64,000 bases of DNA from Eucommia ulmoides (GCA_016647705.1 CM028339.1:17812803-17876802), one strand, 5' to 3'. Positions 12,345 to 24,783 are shown, counted from the first letter of the stretch. Notes: generated by a model not told the origin, from the sequence alone. Numbers and translations: made by a program.

Positions 12345-13930
12345 TCATTCTTTCAAAGCATCTTTTTGTCTCATCATGCCTAAACCACGTAATATTTTTG
12401 AAAATTGTTCTTTCCCGAGAGACTTAATAAAGATATCGACTAATTGATTATTAGTGTCAATGAATTCCAATGTGATATCGCCTTTTTGAATGTGGTCACG
12501 AATGAAGTGGTGTCTTATTTCAATGTGCTTAGTTCGTGAATGTTGAGTAGGATTCTTACTCAAACAAATGGCGCTAGTGTTATCACATAAGATTGGAACA
12601 CAACCAACATTAATACCAAAATCTCCCAATTGTTGTTTCATATATAGCACTTGAACACAACAATTTTCAACCGCGACATATTCAACTTCGGCCATGGATA
12701 ATGCAACCGAGTTTTGTTTCTTGCTTGACCAAGAAACTAATGTGTGTCCTAGAAAGTGACAAGTACCACTAGTGCTTTTACGCTCGACTTTACAACCGAC
12801 AAAATTAGCGTCAGAATAGCTAAGGATGTCAAAACAATCATTTTTAGGATACCATAAGCCTAAATCACATGTACCAAGCAAATATCGAAAAATACGTTTA
12901 ACGGTAGTTAAATGTGATTCTTTAGGACAAGATTGAAAACGAGCACATAGACAAACATTAAACATGATATCCGGTCTATTTGTTATAAGATAAAGGAGAC
13001 TACCAATCATACCTCGGTATTCCTTCTCATTTACCTTCTTACCGTTTTCATCGGCATCCAATTTGATTGAAGTACTCATTGGTGTATTATATACCTTTGA
13101 GTTTTACATTCCGTATTTTTTTATTAAGTCTTTTGTATACTTTGCTTGATTTATAAATATTCCATCCATTGATTGCTTAATTTGTAATCCGAGAAAAAAT
13201 GTTAATTCTCCCATCATACTCATCTTGAATTCTTCCTATATAAGCTTAGTAAACTTTTGGCACAAGATCTCATTAGTAGCTCCGAAAATGATATCGTCAA
13301 CATAGATTTGTACTAGTAAGATATTATTTTTAGATTCTTTAATAAATAAAGTTATATCGGTTAAACCACATTTAAAACTTTTTTATAAGAGAAATTCACC
13401 TAACCTCTCATACCAAGCTCGAAGTGCTTGTTTGAGACCATAAAATGCTTTGGATCGTTTGAAAACATGGTTTGAAAACTTTTCATCTTCAAAACCGGGA
13501 GGTTGTTCAACATAAACTTCTTCGGAAATGAAACCATTCAAAAATACACTTTTAACATCCATTTGAAAAAGTTTGAAATCATTAGCACAAGCAAAAGCAA
13601 GTAACATACGTATAGCTTCTAATCTAGCTACCGGTGCATATGTTTCATCATAATCTATCCTTTCTTCTTGATTATAACCTTGTGCTACCAATCTTGCTTT
13701 ATTTCTAATAACAACACCCGACTCATCCTTTTTATTTCGAAAAACCCATTTTGTTCCAATTACGGGATGGTCATTAGGTCTTGCTACTGGAGACCAAACG
13801 TTATTCCTCTCAAATTGATTTAACTCATCTTGCATTGCAAGAATCCAAAATTCATCGTCAATAGCTTCAAAAACATTTTTAGGTTCAATTTGAGATAGGA
13901 AAGCAAAATTGTTAACATAGTTTCTCAAAA
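12345..13930 (-). pseudogene. Copia reverse transcriptase and RNase H fossil
   Basis: The reverse transcriptase N-terminal part (about 13383-13928) shows GTKWVFRNKKDE, KARLVAQGYNQ, DYDETYAPVARLE and KLFQMDVKSVFLNG, all classic Ty1/copia blocks. The C-terminal and RNase H part (12345-13079) shows YRGMIGSLLYLITNRPDI, ALSMAEVEYVA, CDNTSAICLSKNP, RTKHIEIRHHFIRD and VDIFIKSL. These proteins copy element RNA to DNA in the virus-like particle. The coding is broken. Confidence 0.9.
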
Positions 13931-14399
13931 AAGATCTAGTACTTACCCCATGTTCAATGTCACCAATGATTTGATCGGATGGATGAATGTTGACCTTTTT
14001 CCACGCCTTAGGTAGTGTGTTCTCGGAAGGTTGTACTTCCTTGAGTCATTATCAAAGGGCCTTAAATCAGCGTATTCAACTTCTTCCATTAATTTTTCTA
14101 TCAAATCTGTATTTTCTTCATCTATATCCTTTCTTAGTGAAAAGGGGTTAGATTCCTAAAAAACAACATGCATTGATTCTTCAACGATAAGGGTACGTTT
14201 GTTATATACTCTATAAGCTTTACTATTAGTTAAATAACCAAGAAAAATACCTTCATCGGATTTAGCGTCAAATTTTGAAAGATTTTCTTTATCATTAAGA
14301 ATAAAACATTTGCAATCGAAAACTTTAAAGTATAAGATAATAGGGGTTTTACCAATCTATAACTCATATGGAGTTTTATTTAAGCCTCTATGGATTGAA

Positions 14400-15010
14400 A
14401 CACGGTTCAAAACGTAACATGTCGTACTCACGGCTTTCGCCCAAAAGTATTGCGGTGAAGAATGCTCATTTAACATAGTCCGAGCCATTTCTTGTAAAGA
14501 GCGATTTTTCCTCTCAACAACGCCATTTTGTTGAGGTGTTCTAGGGGATGAAAAATTGTGTCCTTAACCTTGTTCGTCACAAAATTTTTCAATCTCATCA
14601 TTTCGGAATTTTCTTCCTCTATCGCTTCGGATATTGTTAATGCTAAAACCTTTCTCATTTTCAACACGCTTACAAAACTTAACAAACACGTAAGCAACAT
14701 CACTTTTCTTAGCAAGTAATAAAACCCATGTATATCTAGAATAATCATCAACAATCACAAATGCATAAAGTTTGTCACCTAAGCTAGCAATGGGATTAGG
14801 ACTAAATAAGTCAAGATGCAAAAGTTCCAATGGTTTAGTAGTAGAAATAAACTTCTTCTTCTTAAAAGAACTTTTAACTTGTTTACCAAGTTGGCATGCA
14901 TCACATATCTTATCCTTAACAAATTTTGCATTTGGTAATCCACGTACAAGATTATTCTTAGATAAGTTTGAAATAAGTTCCATGTTAACATGTCCTAGAC
15001 GTCTATGCCA
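14400..15010 (-). pseudogene. Copia integrase fossil
   Basis: The GAG-pre-integrase/zinc segment (CDACQLGKQVKSSF) is followed by the core entry LELLHLDLFSP and FVIVDDYSRYTWV, then SDRGRKFRN. The catalytic Asp positions of HLDL and SDRG are visible. The family joins element cDNA to chromosomal DNA. Broken. Confidence 0.85.
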
Positions 15011-15399
15011 TAACTAACTATTTTCGGTTAAAGCATTTAGGCATAAAACATTTTATGAAGATAAATCATCAAATGAACATGTATAAATATTTTCAAAATG
15101 TGATGCAACAAATAAAACTTTATGATCATCATCTTCTTTGACGACACATTGATTTTCAAGAAATGTTACTTTAAAACCGTTATCACATAGTTGGCTTATG
15201 CTTAGAAGATTATATTTTAAGCCTTCAACAAGTAAAATATTTTCAATAATAAAATCATTTTTACCAACTTTACTAATACAAATGATTTTACCCTTAGAGT
15301 TGTCTCAAAACGTCACATGTCCGCCATCTTTAGGTGTCAAAAATATAAATTGATTTTTATCGCCCATCATGTGCCGTGAGCAACCGTTATCTAGGAGCT

Positions 15400-17054
15400 A
15401 TTTGTCCTTGCTTATGTTTGCTTTAAAACTAACCTGCAAGGAGCACCTCAAATGATTCTTAAACGGTACCCGTTTTACTTGGGTCCGGGAGAGTTAGTCT
15501 TTGGAATCAAGGTTCCTTTTGGTACCCAAATCTTTTTTACCTTTATATTTGCATTTTTCAGTTTTCTTTCATTACAGACATCAATGGCGTGACCAACTTT
15601 GTTACAATAAAAATATTTTATCAATTTTTTGGTTTTAGAGAAAAAAGTCTGAAATTTTTTTTGTTTCTTATGTTGATGAAAATCCAAACCGGCTATGTTG
15701 AAAACACCCTTTTGACTTCACAAGAGAAGTTTAAAATTATTTTCACTTTTAGTAAACTTGTGGACTGTTTTGGTTAAATCATCAACTTAATTTTTTAAAG
15801 AAATATTTTTCTTTTCAAGATCACATTTCTTTAAAGAATCATTTTCTTGTTTTAAATAAATAATTTCAGATTTTGTTGTTTCCAATTCTTTTGAAAGAGT
15901 AGCTATTATTTTGTTAAGATTTATCATTTTTGAAAAACAATTTTTAAGCTCATCTTTTAATTCTTCATATGCATTAAGTAACTCATCATATTCATCGAAT
16001 GAAACAAGTTTCGGAAGTAGGAGTTACTTCATCTTCTTTTGCCATGAGTGCAAGTAAGTTGGCCTCCTCGCCACTACTTTCACTTTCCGAGTCACTTGAG
16101 TTGGTGTCATCTCAAGTGGCTTTGAAAGCTCTCTTCTTGTTTTTGTAATGATGTTTCTTTGGCTTTTTGTGATCCTCCTTGAGTTGAGGACATTCGATTT
16201 TGTAGTGACCGAACTTATGACATTTATAGCATTCAACTTTGCTTATGTCGGTTTTGTTGAATTTCTTCTTTTTGAAGAATCTCCGGTTAAGTCGATTGAG
16301 TCATCTTGCCAAGATAGCCATTTCACTTTCGGGTTCGCTCTCGATACTATCATCGTCATCGTCATCGTCATCATCATGAATAGCTTTTAAGGCTATTCTT
16401 TTCTTTCGGTTTCTACCTTCTTCTCCGTAGCCTTTGAGTAACGGCTCATGAGTGGTCAAGTTACCAATGAGTTCATCAATGGAATATTTGTTTAGATCTT
16501 TGGATTCCGAGATAGCCATTGCCTTTGGTTCCCACGTCTTGGGAAGAGCTCTAAGGATCTTTCTTATTCGGTCGGACATTGAGTATGGCTCTCCGAGTGC
16601 ATTCAAGCTATTACAAATATTTATAAAGCGAGTATACATCTCCATGATCGATTCTCCATCCTCCAGCTTAAATAGTTCGTATTGGTGCACGGGAATGTCG
16701 ATCTTGGATTCCTTGACTTGGTTTGTACCCTCATGAGTAATCATAAGAGTATCCCAAATCTCCTTAGCTGATGAGCATCCGGAAATCCTATTATATTCAT
16801 GAACATCTAAATCATAATAAAGAAGATTAATAGCTTGGGCATTTATAGAAATTAATTTGGTATCTCTATCATCAAATTCTGATTTTACCTTAAGTGTAGT
16901 AGATCCATCAAGATTAGTTTTGATAGGAGTATGTGGACCATTTTTAATAACTTTTCAAGCTTCATAATTTGTAACTTGTAAAAATACTATCATTCTAGCC
17001 TTCCAAAACATATAATTGTTACCATTAAACAAATGAGGTATATGCAAGGATTGA
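15400..17054 (-). pseudogene. Copia Gag and zinc-knuckle fossil
   Basis: The Gag capsid-like part (16301-16744) includes YELFKLEDGESIMEMYTRF, LGEPYSMSDRIRKILRALP and KYSIDELIGNLTTHE, typical of copia Gag (UBN2-type). An Asp run follows near 16360. Zinc-knuckle-like CX2CX4HX4C sequences lie near 16200-16240 and 15600-15650 (YCNKVGHAIDVC). The start of Gag lies beyond the solo LTR inserted at 17055 (near 18741-18780). Broken. Confidence 0.8.
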
Positions 17055-18735
17055 TGATAGGTGTAAATTACCTACGTATTTTCAATCCAAATTCGTTAGT
17101 TTTCGAGTACGTTTATAGTTATTTTTACTATATTTTAATATATTTTTATACTTTTTGTATAAATCAGGTGTGTGGAACAAAAAAATAGGAAACTGGAGCG
17201 AAAACGATGAGATCGAACCGAAGGCAAGTCGAAGTTACGGTGGATAAATAAGCAAGGAGGCAAAAATATGAAGGAAGCCCACCGCCTAGGCGTCCAGACC
17301 TTCGCCTAGGCAGTGAAGGTGCTGAGAATGACAAAAGGCTACTGACAGCCCACCGCCTAGGGAGAAAATTCCTACGCCTAGGTGGAAACCCCAGTAGAAA
17401 CATTTCTAAGTCCACCGCCTACTTCTTCGCCTAGGCGGTCACCAAACCTGCAAAGTCGGTACAGGTACTGTAACTTCAAGGCCATTTTGGACTATGATTC
17501 AATCCGATTTTGGAAATAATCAAAACATGGAAGTTGTATATCTTTTTCTTAGTTTTCCATAGGTTTTTGAATTACCTCAATCGGAGTTCGGATGAAGAAG
17601 TTACAGCTAAAACAAAATTACAAACCTGCAGTAACTTCGCTTAGGCGAAGTTTTCTTCGCCTAGGAGAAATTCCGGTAGAAAGTTAACCGACTTAACTTC
17701 GCCTATGCAAAAATCCTGCAGCACAGCCTTGATATTTATTAGATATTTTAAGATCTTTTGGATATTTTTTGATCCCTTCTCTCCTCCTCTCTTCAGCTCC
17801 TAAGGCCTTAGGCCATATTTTAGGGTTAGGATAAGGGATTTTTGAGGGAGAGCTCTCAACCCGAGGTGGAGGATCATCGAGGAAGCGATCGATCGACATT
17901 TCTAGCGGCAAATCTTCGGATATCGGCTAAGTCGCTCGTTTCTTCTCTTTGTTTTCTTCATTTTAGTAGTTGTTGAGCATGTTTAGCTGGTTTTACATTG
18001 TATAAATGGTTAGGGTCATGAGTTAAACATGGATTGTAATAGGGATTAACGTATTATTTATGAAAATATAGTTTTTGTTGAATTTGTGTTTCGTTTATGG
18101 TTGTTCCTTATAATTTCAATTGTATTGCCGTGTTTTCTATGATTATATGCTAGTTTAGATATATTGAGAATACGGGGTTTGACACTCGAGAGAGGTAACC
18201 CCGGATTCGGACTAGAGTTAACACAATACGACAATCTAACGACCCGAGAGGGCGTTAGAAAGTGTGCAATCGATGACGTTGGGGCGAGACTCACATGACC
18301 TAGAGTCATTAAGACATCGAGGGGGACTTTGGCGTTGATACAAAGTCACGTATTCCCCCGTCTTACACTCGAAAGAGGTGGCGAGGGAGTTTACGAACCG
18401 AGATTGTCGGATACGCCGAACGCTGTTAATGTTAACTAAAACGAAATCAAACGTATTTAAGTAAATAAAGTTAATCCCTAGGAAATCTATTCCCCTAAAC
18501 AATCTCAAATTAGTATTGATAGTATAGTTAACTTAATTAGTATTTTAGTTTAGTATTAGTATTAAATTAAATTCCATTTTTGTCGCCTAGATAAAGTCAA
18601 GTTATGACAATCGTGATACTCAATAGTAACAACACCAATCCCTGTGGATACGATACCCGACCGAAAGGTCCATTATACTAAAACTTGATCCGTACGCTTG
18701 CGGTGAAAGTGGCAGCGCTTATTTAGCGGCCACCA
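17055..18735 (+). repeat. Solo Athila-type LTR inside the Sirevirus Gag region
   Basis: It starts TGATAGGTGTAAATTACC and ends GCGGCCACCA, flanked by exact 5-bp duplications ATTGA (17050-17054 and 18736-18740). Its ends and many internal blocks (for example 18250-18370) match the Athila LTR at 23062-24301. At 1681 bp it is longer than that LTR, partly from a stretch with about nine CGCCTAGGCG-like motifs (17283-17710). It shows the host copia was already present and that a full Athila copy later recombined to one LTR. Confidence 0.9.
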
Positions 18736-18740
18736 ATTGA

Positions 18741-18829
18741 CCTTCAGGAAGGGTAGTTGCAACAAAATTTTTCATGATCGATTTGCTAGGATTTTAAGCC
18801 TATTAAGCAGGTGTAACTCTGATGCCAAT
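18741..18829 (-). other. Copia leader and tRNA-Met-type primer-binding site
   Basis: The minus strand reads TGGCATCAGAGTT at 18827-18815, two bases after the LTR end; TGGTATCAGAGC is the usual initiator-Met PBS of plant copia elements. The leader up to the Gag start is very short here. Confidence 0.75.
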
Positions 18830-21061
18830 TGATGGCCCAAGAATTACCCAAGAGGGGGGTGAATTGGATTTTGAAAAATAATTTGTTATTTAAAATCTAC
18901 TCAATATAAACTAAGTATAAATATGATTAAGTACTCAACGGATATTCAAACAAGAGTAGTAATCACAAACACAAATATATATGAAAATGTAAAGAGTAGA
19001 GTTAGAAAGATTGACACCAATATTTTATAGTGGTTCGGCAAACACCCTTTGCTTAGTCCACTTCCCCGAGCTCCTTCGAGGATTTCACCATCTTTGATCT
19101 TCTTACGGGTGAAGAACAAACTGTTTAAGTCATCGCTTGAGAAGTATGTATCCCAAGTCTTTACAATATAGAGTGAATAAATTCCACTCACAAATCTCTT
19201 CTCTTAAGTAAAACTCTTACTCAAGATTTACAATAAAAATCTCACTGTCTCACAAAATGGAGCTTCAACACTCACAAGATATAGAATTCAAGAATCTATA
19301 TGTGTGAAGTAAATACAACAAACACTCAAAAAATATGAATTAAGAAGAGTATAAGTGTTATTGGACAGATTTTAGCTTAGAAGTCTTTGGTAGTATCACT
19401 TTGATCTTTATAGTTCACTTAATTGATACTTTGATAGCTTAATTTCCTTCAACAATCTCCTTTCCTTTTATAGATATAGAGAATGTAAGATGATATCTCA
19501 TTTGAAGAACTTGAAAGCAAATAACCGTTTGGAAATCTTCTTCAAATTTCAACATTCAAATTGCACAGGCTCCTATCCATTATCTCTGCAGATTTGTCAA
19601 GATTTTTTTTCCTTTTTCAAACCTCATTTAATTCTTAGATAGTATAATTAAATCCAAAGAACCCATGGTCCATTCATGTCTTTGAGGTAGTGGAAAATTA
19701 TAGCCATATATCACATATACAATGTATATAATTAAGTATGAGTGATGATGATGATTGTAGACAAAACATGATAGAATTGTTCAAAGTTGGATATGAATCA
19801 TTGAATGTTGGCTCCTCAACTTTGAAATATACATCAAGTTTATTCAAGATAAGATGCCTTTCACTTTTGTGGAAGACAAAGTATGGGCTTGCATTAATTG
19901 AGTTACCCTACCACTAAGTCAAAATGATATCTTTGTATTCCTCTTTAGTTGTCTTGACAAATTCAAGATTTATACTTGTATATTTATATGATTATGAATT
20001 TGATCATTTATATAAATAATGTATAATGTACATCATACAATTATACAATCCAATTAAGCACATACAAGCATTTAAACGCTTAGAATTCATTTAGCATGAT
20101 GAAAACAGAATTTTTATACCCTTTGAGCCAATTTGTCAATTAATCATAGATGTAATGATAAATATATCAATTAATCATGCATATATCATGTAGACATGTT
20201 AAACTAACATCCCATGACATGATTTGAACGTTCTGAACAAAATATGATATGCAAATCCAAATTTGAGTTCACGATAAAATTCTGCATTTTGAGTTCTAAA
20301 ATATTTTAAGATATTTTGATCAATTTCTTTTTAATTCAATATTGTATTGATCAAATTGAATAATGAAAACATGTTATATAATCATTATAAGGTATATGAA
20401 TCATCATATATTAATTAGAACAAGCATACGACGCCAAAACGTGAAGCCGAAAACAGAGCAGGAGAGAGAAAGCATTCTGCTCGGAAGTAGTCGACTACTT
20501 CTAGCATAAGTAGTCGACTACTTATGCTGCAATTCTTGTGGCATGACGTTTTCGTCCGTTTTGAATTTTTTGTCTTAGTTTATGATCGTTTATCATTATA
20601 AACACTTTATAAAGCATGTAACAATTATTATCATGATGTTTATATGATTCAAAAACTCAATGATTATATAAGTACATAAAATTCCAATTTCGCATAATTA
20701 TGATCAATAGGTATTTTTTTCGATATAGCATGTAATGATCAAACGCATATTTCACATTGTGATATATAAGTATATTGGACATGATAAGACCAGTATATCA
20801 CAATTACGAACACATATGGTGTGTGTGTGTGTCCTATAGAGTTCTGAGTTCAATATACTGCGAGTATTGTCGAAATGAAAATTTTCTTTAATGTAAATCG
20901 TACTTTTTTTACTTGATTTCGTTTTCATTATATGTTTTGATGGTGTTTGGATATTCTATATTCAAAATCATTGTTAGTATATTTAAAATGTTAAATGTGT
21001 ATGTTATCGTCAAAATCACTTTAATCCGAAAATCTTGGGATTGAAACCTCTTAGGCTAAGA
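18830..21061 (-). repeat. 5' LTR of the Sirevirus-like element
   Basis: 2232 bp, the mate of 7787-10037. A TATAAAAG box lies on the minus strand at 19472-19465. In U3, about 540 bp from the LTR start, are two palindromes: 20484-20501 (18 bp) and 20503-20528 (26 bp, perfect). The outer CA end has drifted to GA. Confidence 0.92.
19465..19472 (-). promoter_or_regulatory. TATA box of the Sirevirus 5' LTR
   Basis: The minus strand reads TATAAAAG within CTATAAAAGGAAAGG; the equivalent site in the other LTR reads CTATAAAACGAG (near 8420). Confidence 0.5.
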
Positions 21062-21157
21062 CGATACTTGATAAACAAAACCCAGACCTGATAATTTTGT
21101 GTCGGTCTCATGTCGTGTCATCGTGTAAATACCCATTTTTCCAGCCCTAGGTGAGAT

Positions 21158-23061
21158 CGAAGACGATCATGAAGGTGCTACAACCCAAGTGTGAATTGGC
21201 GATGGAGATTCACATATTAATCGTTGTGAGTTTTCACCGTTTGAATTCCAGTTGGTGATACCACCCCTGAGCCATAACGATCACATCTACGAGGATCTGG
21301 TGTGGCTCACCTATCTATCCCGTTTCCAGATCAGTACATTTAAGTTCCCCAAGCACATAAATCGGAACTGAGTCAAGTTGAAAGATCGAGCCATACATTG
21401 CAAAATCTCTCCAGTCTTGAGGGTGTACAAAATCAAGACCCATACGTGGTGTTTTTTGACACATATTATGGACAGAAGTCGCTCTTTAATGAGCACTTCT
21501 CTATGTTAGGCTAAAGACCTTAAATCAAGCGCTTCTTGGGAGGCAACCTAAGGCAAAAATAAATTAGATCCATCTCCGCCGACTTGATTCCGAGGTGAGA
21601 TTCTCTCACCTCCCAGGTACGTGTTCTAAACCCCCATCTTCAATATCATGCTTTATACTTTCATTGGAATCGCTGATGGGTTTTTGTGGACATTACCCGT
21701 TTAAGTATGGTGCTGATGTGTAGTATGTTTAGTATGTGTTAGTATTATTAGTTTATGCTGTTTTATTTTTATTATGTGCATGTTTGTGTAGGTTAGTTGT
21801 TATGGTGTGCTAAGTTTTGACTTCATCTGAGCCATTACCCGATGATGAGTCTGTCCCCTGATTGTTTATTGAGGTCAAGCGTAAAGCTCATTCATGTGTG
21901 TTCTGTGTGCTTGACGCATCGTTTTAGTAAAAGTTATTGTAGATTCTAAATGCACGAGCATGTAAACTCAATGTATAACTATCTAATTGTTTTGAAAATG
22001 ATTATCCGTCACCCAAATTCATGACAATAGGGATTGCAGAACTTGATTTGGAAAAAATTCGAGGCGAAATCCTAGGCGAGGTAGTTCAGGAGATATGATT
22101 TAGGCATTCAGTTGATCGCTTGAGCCTTTGAAGCTTACCTTGTTATATGTTTATCCCTCGTTACCCTGTCGAATTCGAAAATCCGTTTCAATTCTGAACA
22201 CTTAACTAATACCATGGCCAATTAAATTCTTTCCAAACCTATATCGCTGAACCGAAGGCACAAATTTGAGTGAATCAAGTTAGTATTCGTGTATGCTACT
22301 TGATGTAAGCGGTTGAATTTAGGGCAAACTTTTAAATTGGTTCGGTATTCAGGTACTCACTTGTATTTTTTTCTTTCATTTTAATCACACCTGTGAAATT
22401 ATAATAATCGAATAAGTTTGGGGTGTGATTCATCTAAAAAAAAACATGTATATACGGTTTTATTTTTCGTTTCTTTTGACAAGTGAGTACAAAGTTCATA
22501 AATATATGTTCAGAGTTGTTTCAAATTTATCTACGGGGGTTCGATTGTGAGAGTGTCAAGCATGTGACTCGGGTATCGTTAAGTTAACCCGTTTTCTATT
22601 TTCGATATACCCTTGGCCATTTTCCAAAATCGAACCAAGTCCTACTGATCTTTTTGAATTGCTTAGCCTACTTTAGTGGAGAATAGAACTTAGTCAGGCT
22701 AATGGATTCCCTATACTTATTTGGTTGAGCTTATTTGGTGGATAATCCAATCTGATCGACGGATAGTTGTATAATTGAGTTTTATCACACACATGTTGAT
22801 AGGATCTAGAATGACACTTATTATCATTGAATGTTGAAATTCTAGAACACCACATGGTGTGTTTTTTTCTTAAACTTGATAGGATTGGGGGCCGATGAGG
22901 GAAAAATCGTTTGGCCGGTAAATGATATTCAAAACTTTCACCTTATTGTTTTTAGTGTTTTTCATTTTTTAGTTTTTAATTTCATAATTAGTTGTTTTAT
23001 TTTCTTGTATTGTTTGGGTGTTTTGCTCGAGGACTAGAAAAATTTCAAGTTTAGGGGTAAT
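21158..23061 (+). mobile_element. Athila-type internal region after the hAT
   Basis: The Gag-like region resumes directly after the hAT duplication and runs to about 21520. It ends near AAGCGCTTCTTGGGAGGCAACC (about 21519-21550), a sequence often seen at the end of the coding part of Athila/Tat elements. The rest (about 1.5 kb) is non-coding and ends in a purine-rich AAGTTTAGGGGTAAT before the 3' LTR, a likely polypurine tract. Confidence 0.65.
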
Positions 23062-24301
23062 TGACAGGTGTAATTTACCTATCTATTTTCAAACTGAACC
23101 TGTTAGTTTTTTAGTATATTTATTATGTTTTATTACATTCTAATACGTTTTTATGTGTTTTTGTATAAATCAGGCGTGTGGGGTAAAAATGGATAAAAAA
23201 ATGATCATAAACGATCAAATCAGATCAAGAACGGTGGAAAAACAAGCTAAAGGGCAAAATTCAAAACCTACATCCCACCGCCACGGCGGTCACTCTACAC
23301 AGATTTTAGATATTTATTTTAGATATTTTGAGCCCTATATATTCTCCTCTCCTCTTCATTCGGCCAGAAGATACCCCTTAGGGTTTATAATATTTTGAGA
23401 GTGTTTTGCAGAGTGCTCAACCAAATCCGAAGGAGAAGACCACATTGCAACGAATGAGAAGCGATCGTTGAACGGTTTTAGCGCCAAATCTTCGGACTAT
23501 GACTAAGTTTATTTTGTTTCTCTCTTTAATTTCTTAACTTTGGTAGTTTGTTGAGCATGTTTAGCTTTATTCTTATTGCATAAATGGTTATGGCCATAGC
23601 TAAATGGATTTTGTCTAGGGATTAATAATATTTATGAAAATGTCGATTGTTTGAGTTGTGTTTCGTTAATGGTTGTTCTTTACTAATTCGATTGTATTTA
23701 TCGATTTGTCATGTTTATATGCTTGTTTAGATATAGTGAGAAATCGGGATTTGACACTCGGGAAAGGTAACCCCGAATTCGAACTAGGGTAAACACAACG
23801 CGGCGATCTAATAACTCGGGAGGGAATTAAAAAGTGTGCAATCAATGACGTTGGGGCAAGACTCATGTGACCTAGTATCATTAAGATGTTGAGGAGGATT
23901 TCTTCTTTGACATGAAGTCGTATATTCACTCATCTTACACTCAAGAGAGGTAGTGAGTGAGTTTACAATACATAAATTATCGGATAGGATGAACATCATT
24001 ATTATAAACTAAACGAGATCAAATATATTTAAGTAAATGAAGTTAATCCCTAGATAATCTTTTCCCCTAAACATCTCATATTAGTAGTATAGTATAATTA
24101 GTTAAGTAACCTAATATTAGTATATTTAATTATAAATTTCATATTTTTATCTCCTAGACAAAATTAGGTTATGATAATTACGGTACTCAACAATAATCTC
24201 AACCAATTCCTGTGGACACGATAACTCTTACTCTCCTCATCTATACTAAAACTTGACCCTTACACGGGCGGTAAAAGTGGCAACGTAATATTCCGCCACC
24301 A
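23062..24301 (+). repeat. 3' LTR of the Athila-type element
   Basis: It starts TGACAGGTGTAATTTACC and ends TTCCGCCACCA, 1240 bp long. It matches the solo LTR at 17055-18735 and the partial LTR at 3669-3876. Immediately after it the Tat LTR resumes with GCGACCGACCAGG, found again at 34253. Confidence 0.88.
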
Positions 24302-24440
24302 GCGACCGACCAGGAGATTGTACCAATCAGAGCATAATTTTTAGTGTTCATATTGTTGGTACTTCTTGCCACGTCAGATGCTTGATCCAAGTGAAAGGCT
24401 TAGGTGGAATGATTTGGGGGTGGTTGGTTTTAGCCCCTCA
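24302..24440 (-). repeat. Inner end of the Tat 3' LTR
   Basis: About 139 bp matching 34253-34388 (shared start GCGACCGACCAGG, then GTACCAATCAGAGCATAATT). On the minus strand it is preceded by a purine-rich AGGGGTTAGGGGGCAACTAA, a likely polypurine tract, at 24441-24460. Confidence 0.8.
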
Positions 24441-24711
24441 TTAGTTGCCCCCTAACCCCTAGTGTTGAGATGAAACACGAGACGCTAGGGGTTCTATTCT
24501 GTCCGTAAGTCGATGAATGATGGGACATTATTCTCGGGAAAACCCTAATCGGCATGGGAAAGGAGCTCGGTTATCTGCCAGTTAGTTTCCTTGAAAAGCC
24601 TCCCTGCAACTCCTCGGATGCGCAACACGTGTCTTGTCCTTTCAGACAAGCACGAGGATCGGGGCCCTGTCTGACGTCTGATAATGTGACGTTTTGGTAG
24701 GACATAGGGCC

Positions 24712-24719
24712 TATAAATA
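24712..24719 (+). promoter_or_regulatory. TATA box before the antisense gene
   Basis: TATAAATA within GGCCTATAAATAGAAGCC lies on the plus strand about 65 bp before the first ATG of the antisense coding region. It suggests the antisense gene had its own promoter. Confidence 0.55.
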
Positions 24720-24783
24720 GAAGCCCTATTCTCGCCCATTTCTTCGCCTTAGAGTTCCTTAAGTACTTCTTTCGTTTTTTTCC

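Larger units (their letters stand above)
7787..21061 (-). mobile_element. Sirevirus-like Ty1/copia retrotransposon with env-like region
   Basis: A minus-strand element with LTRs at 18830-21061 (5') and 7787-10037 (3'), flanked by CAATA (7782-7786) and CGATA (21062-21066), one mismatch apart. The internal order is tRNA-Met-type PBS, Gag with zinc knuckles, integrase, reverse transcriptase, RNase H, then an env-like region before the polypurine tract. RT after integrase is the Ty1/copia order, and the extra 3' gene plus long LTRs point to the Sirevirus (SIRE/Maximus) lineage. A solo Athila-type LTR interrupts the Gag region. It is a fossil with many breaks. LTRs differ by about one base in ten over the first 255 bases, which suggests a few million years. 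Confidence 0.85.
4665..21149. mobile_element. hAT DNA transposon (~600 bp) expanded by nested insertions
   Basis: The left end reads TAAGGCTGGCAA and the right end, reversed, TAGGGCTGGAAA. Both are flanked by the exact 8-bp duplication GGTGAGAT (4657-4664 and 21150-21157), the hallmark size for hAT. The Athila Gag-like sequence continues across the joined flanks. The hAT's own DNA is 4665-4926, 7536-7786 and 21067-21149, about 596 bp in all. It carries subterminal ACACGAACACGACAC / CACGATAA motifs and no coding capacity, so it is a non-autonomous element. The rest is a solo LTR and a copia element. Confidence 0.85.
3669..24301 (+). mobile_element. Athila-type gypsy element without recognisable pol, interrupted by a hAT
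   Basis: A plus-strand element: 3' part of the 5' LTR (3669-3876), tRNA-Asp-type PBS (3883-3897), Gag-like region (about 4021-4656), a hAT insertion (4665-21149), resumption of the internal region (21158-23061) and the 3' LTR (23062-24301). Without its insertions the internal part is only about 2.7 kb and shows no protease, reverse transcriptase or integrase, so it looks like a non-autonomous, TR-GAG-like derivative. It lies in the left LTR of the Tat element; the TSD should be GCGAC (24302-24306), with the partner outside the window. A broken fossil. Confidence 0.75.
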
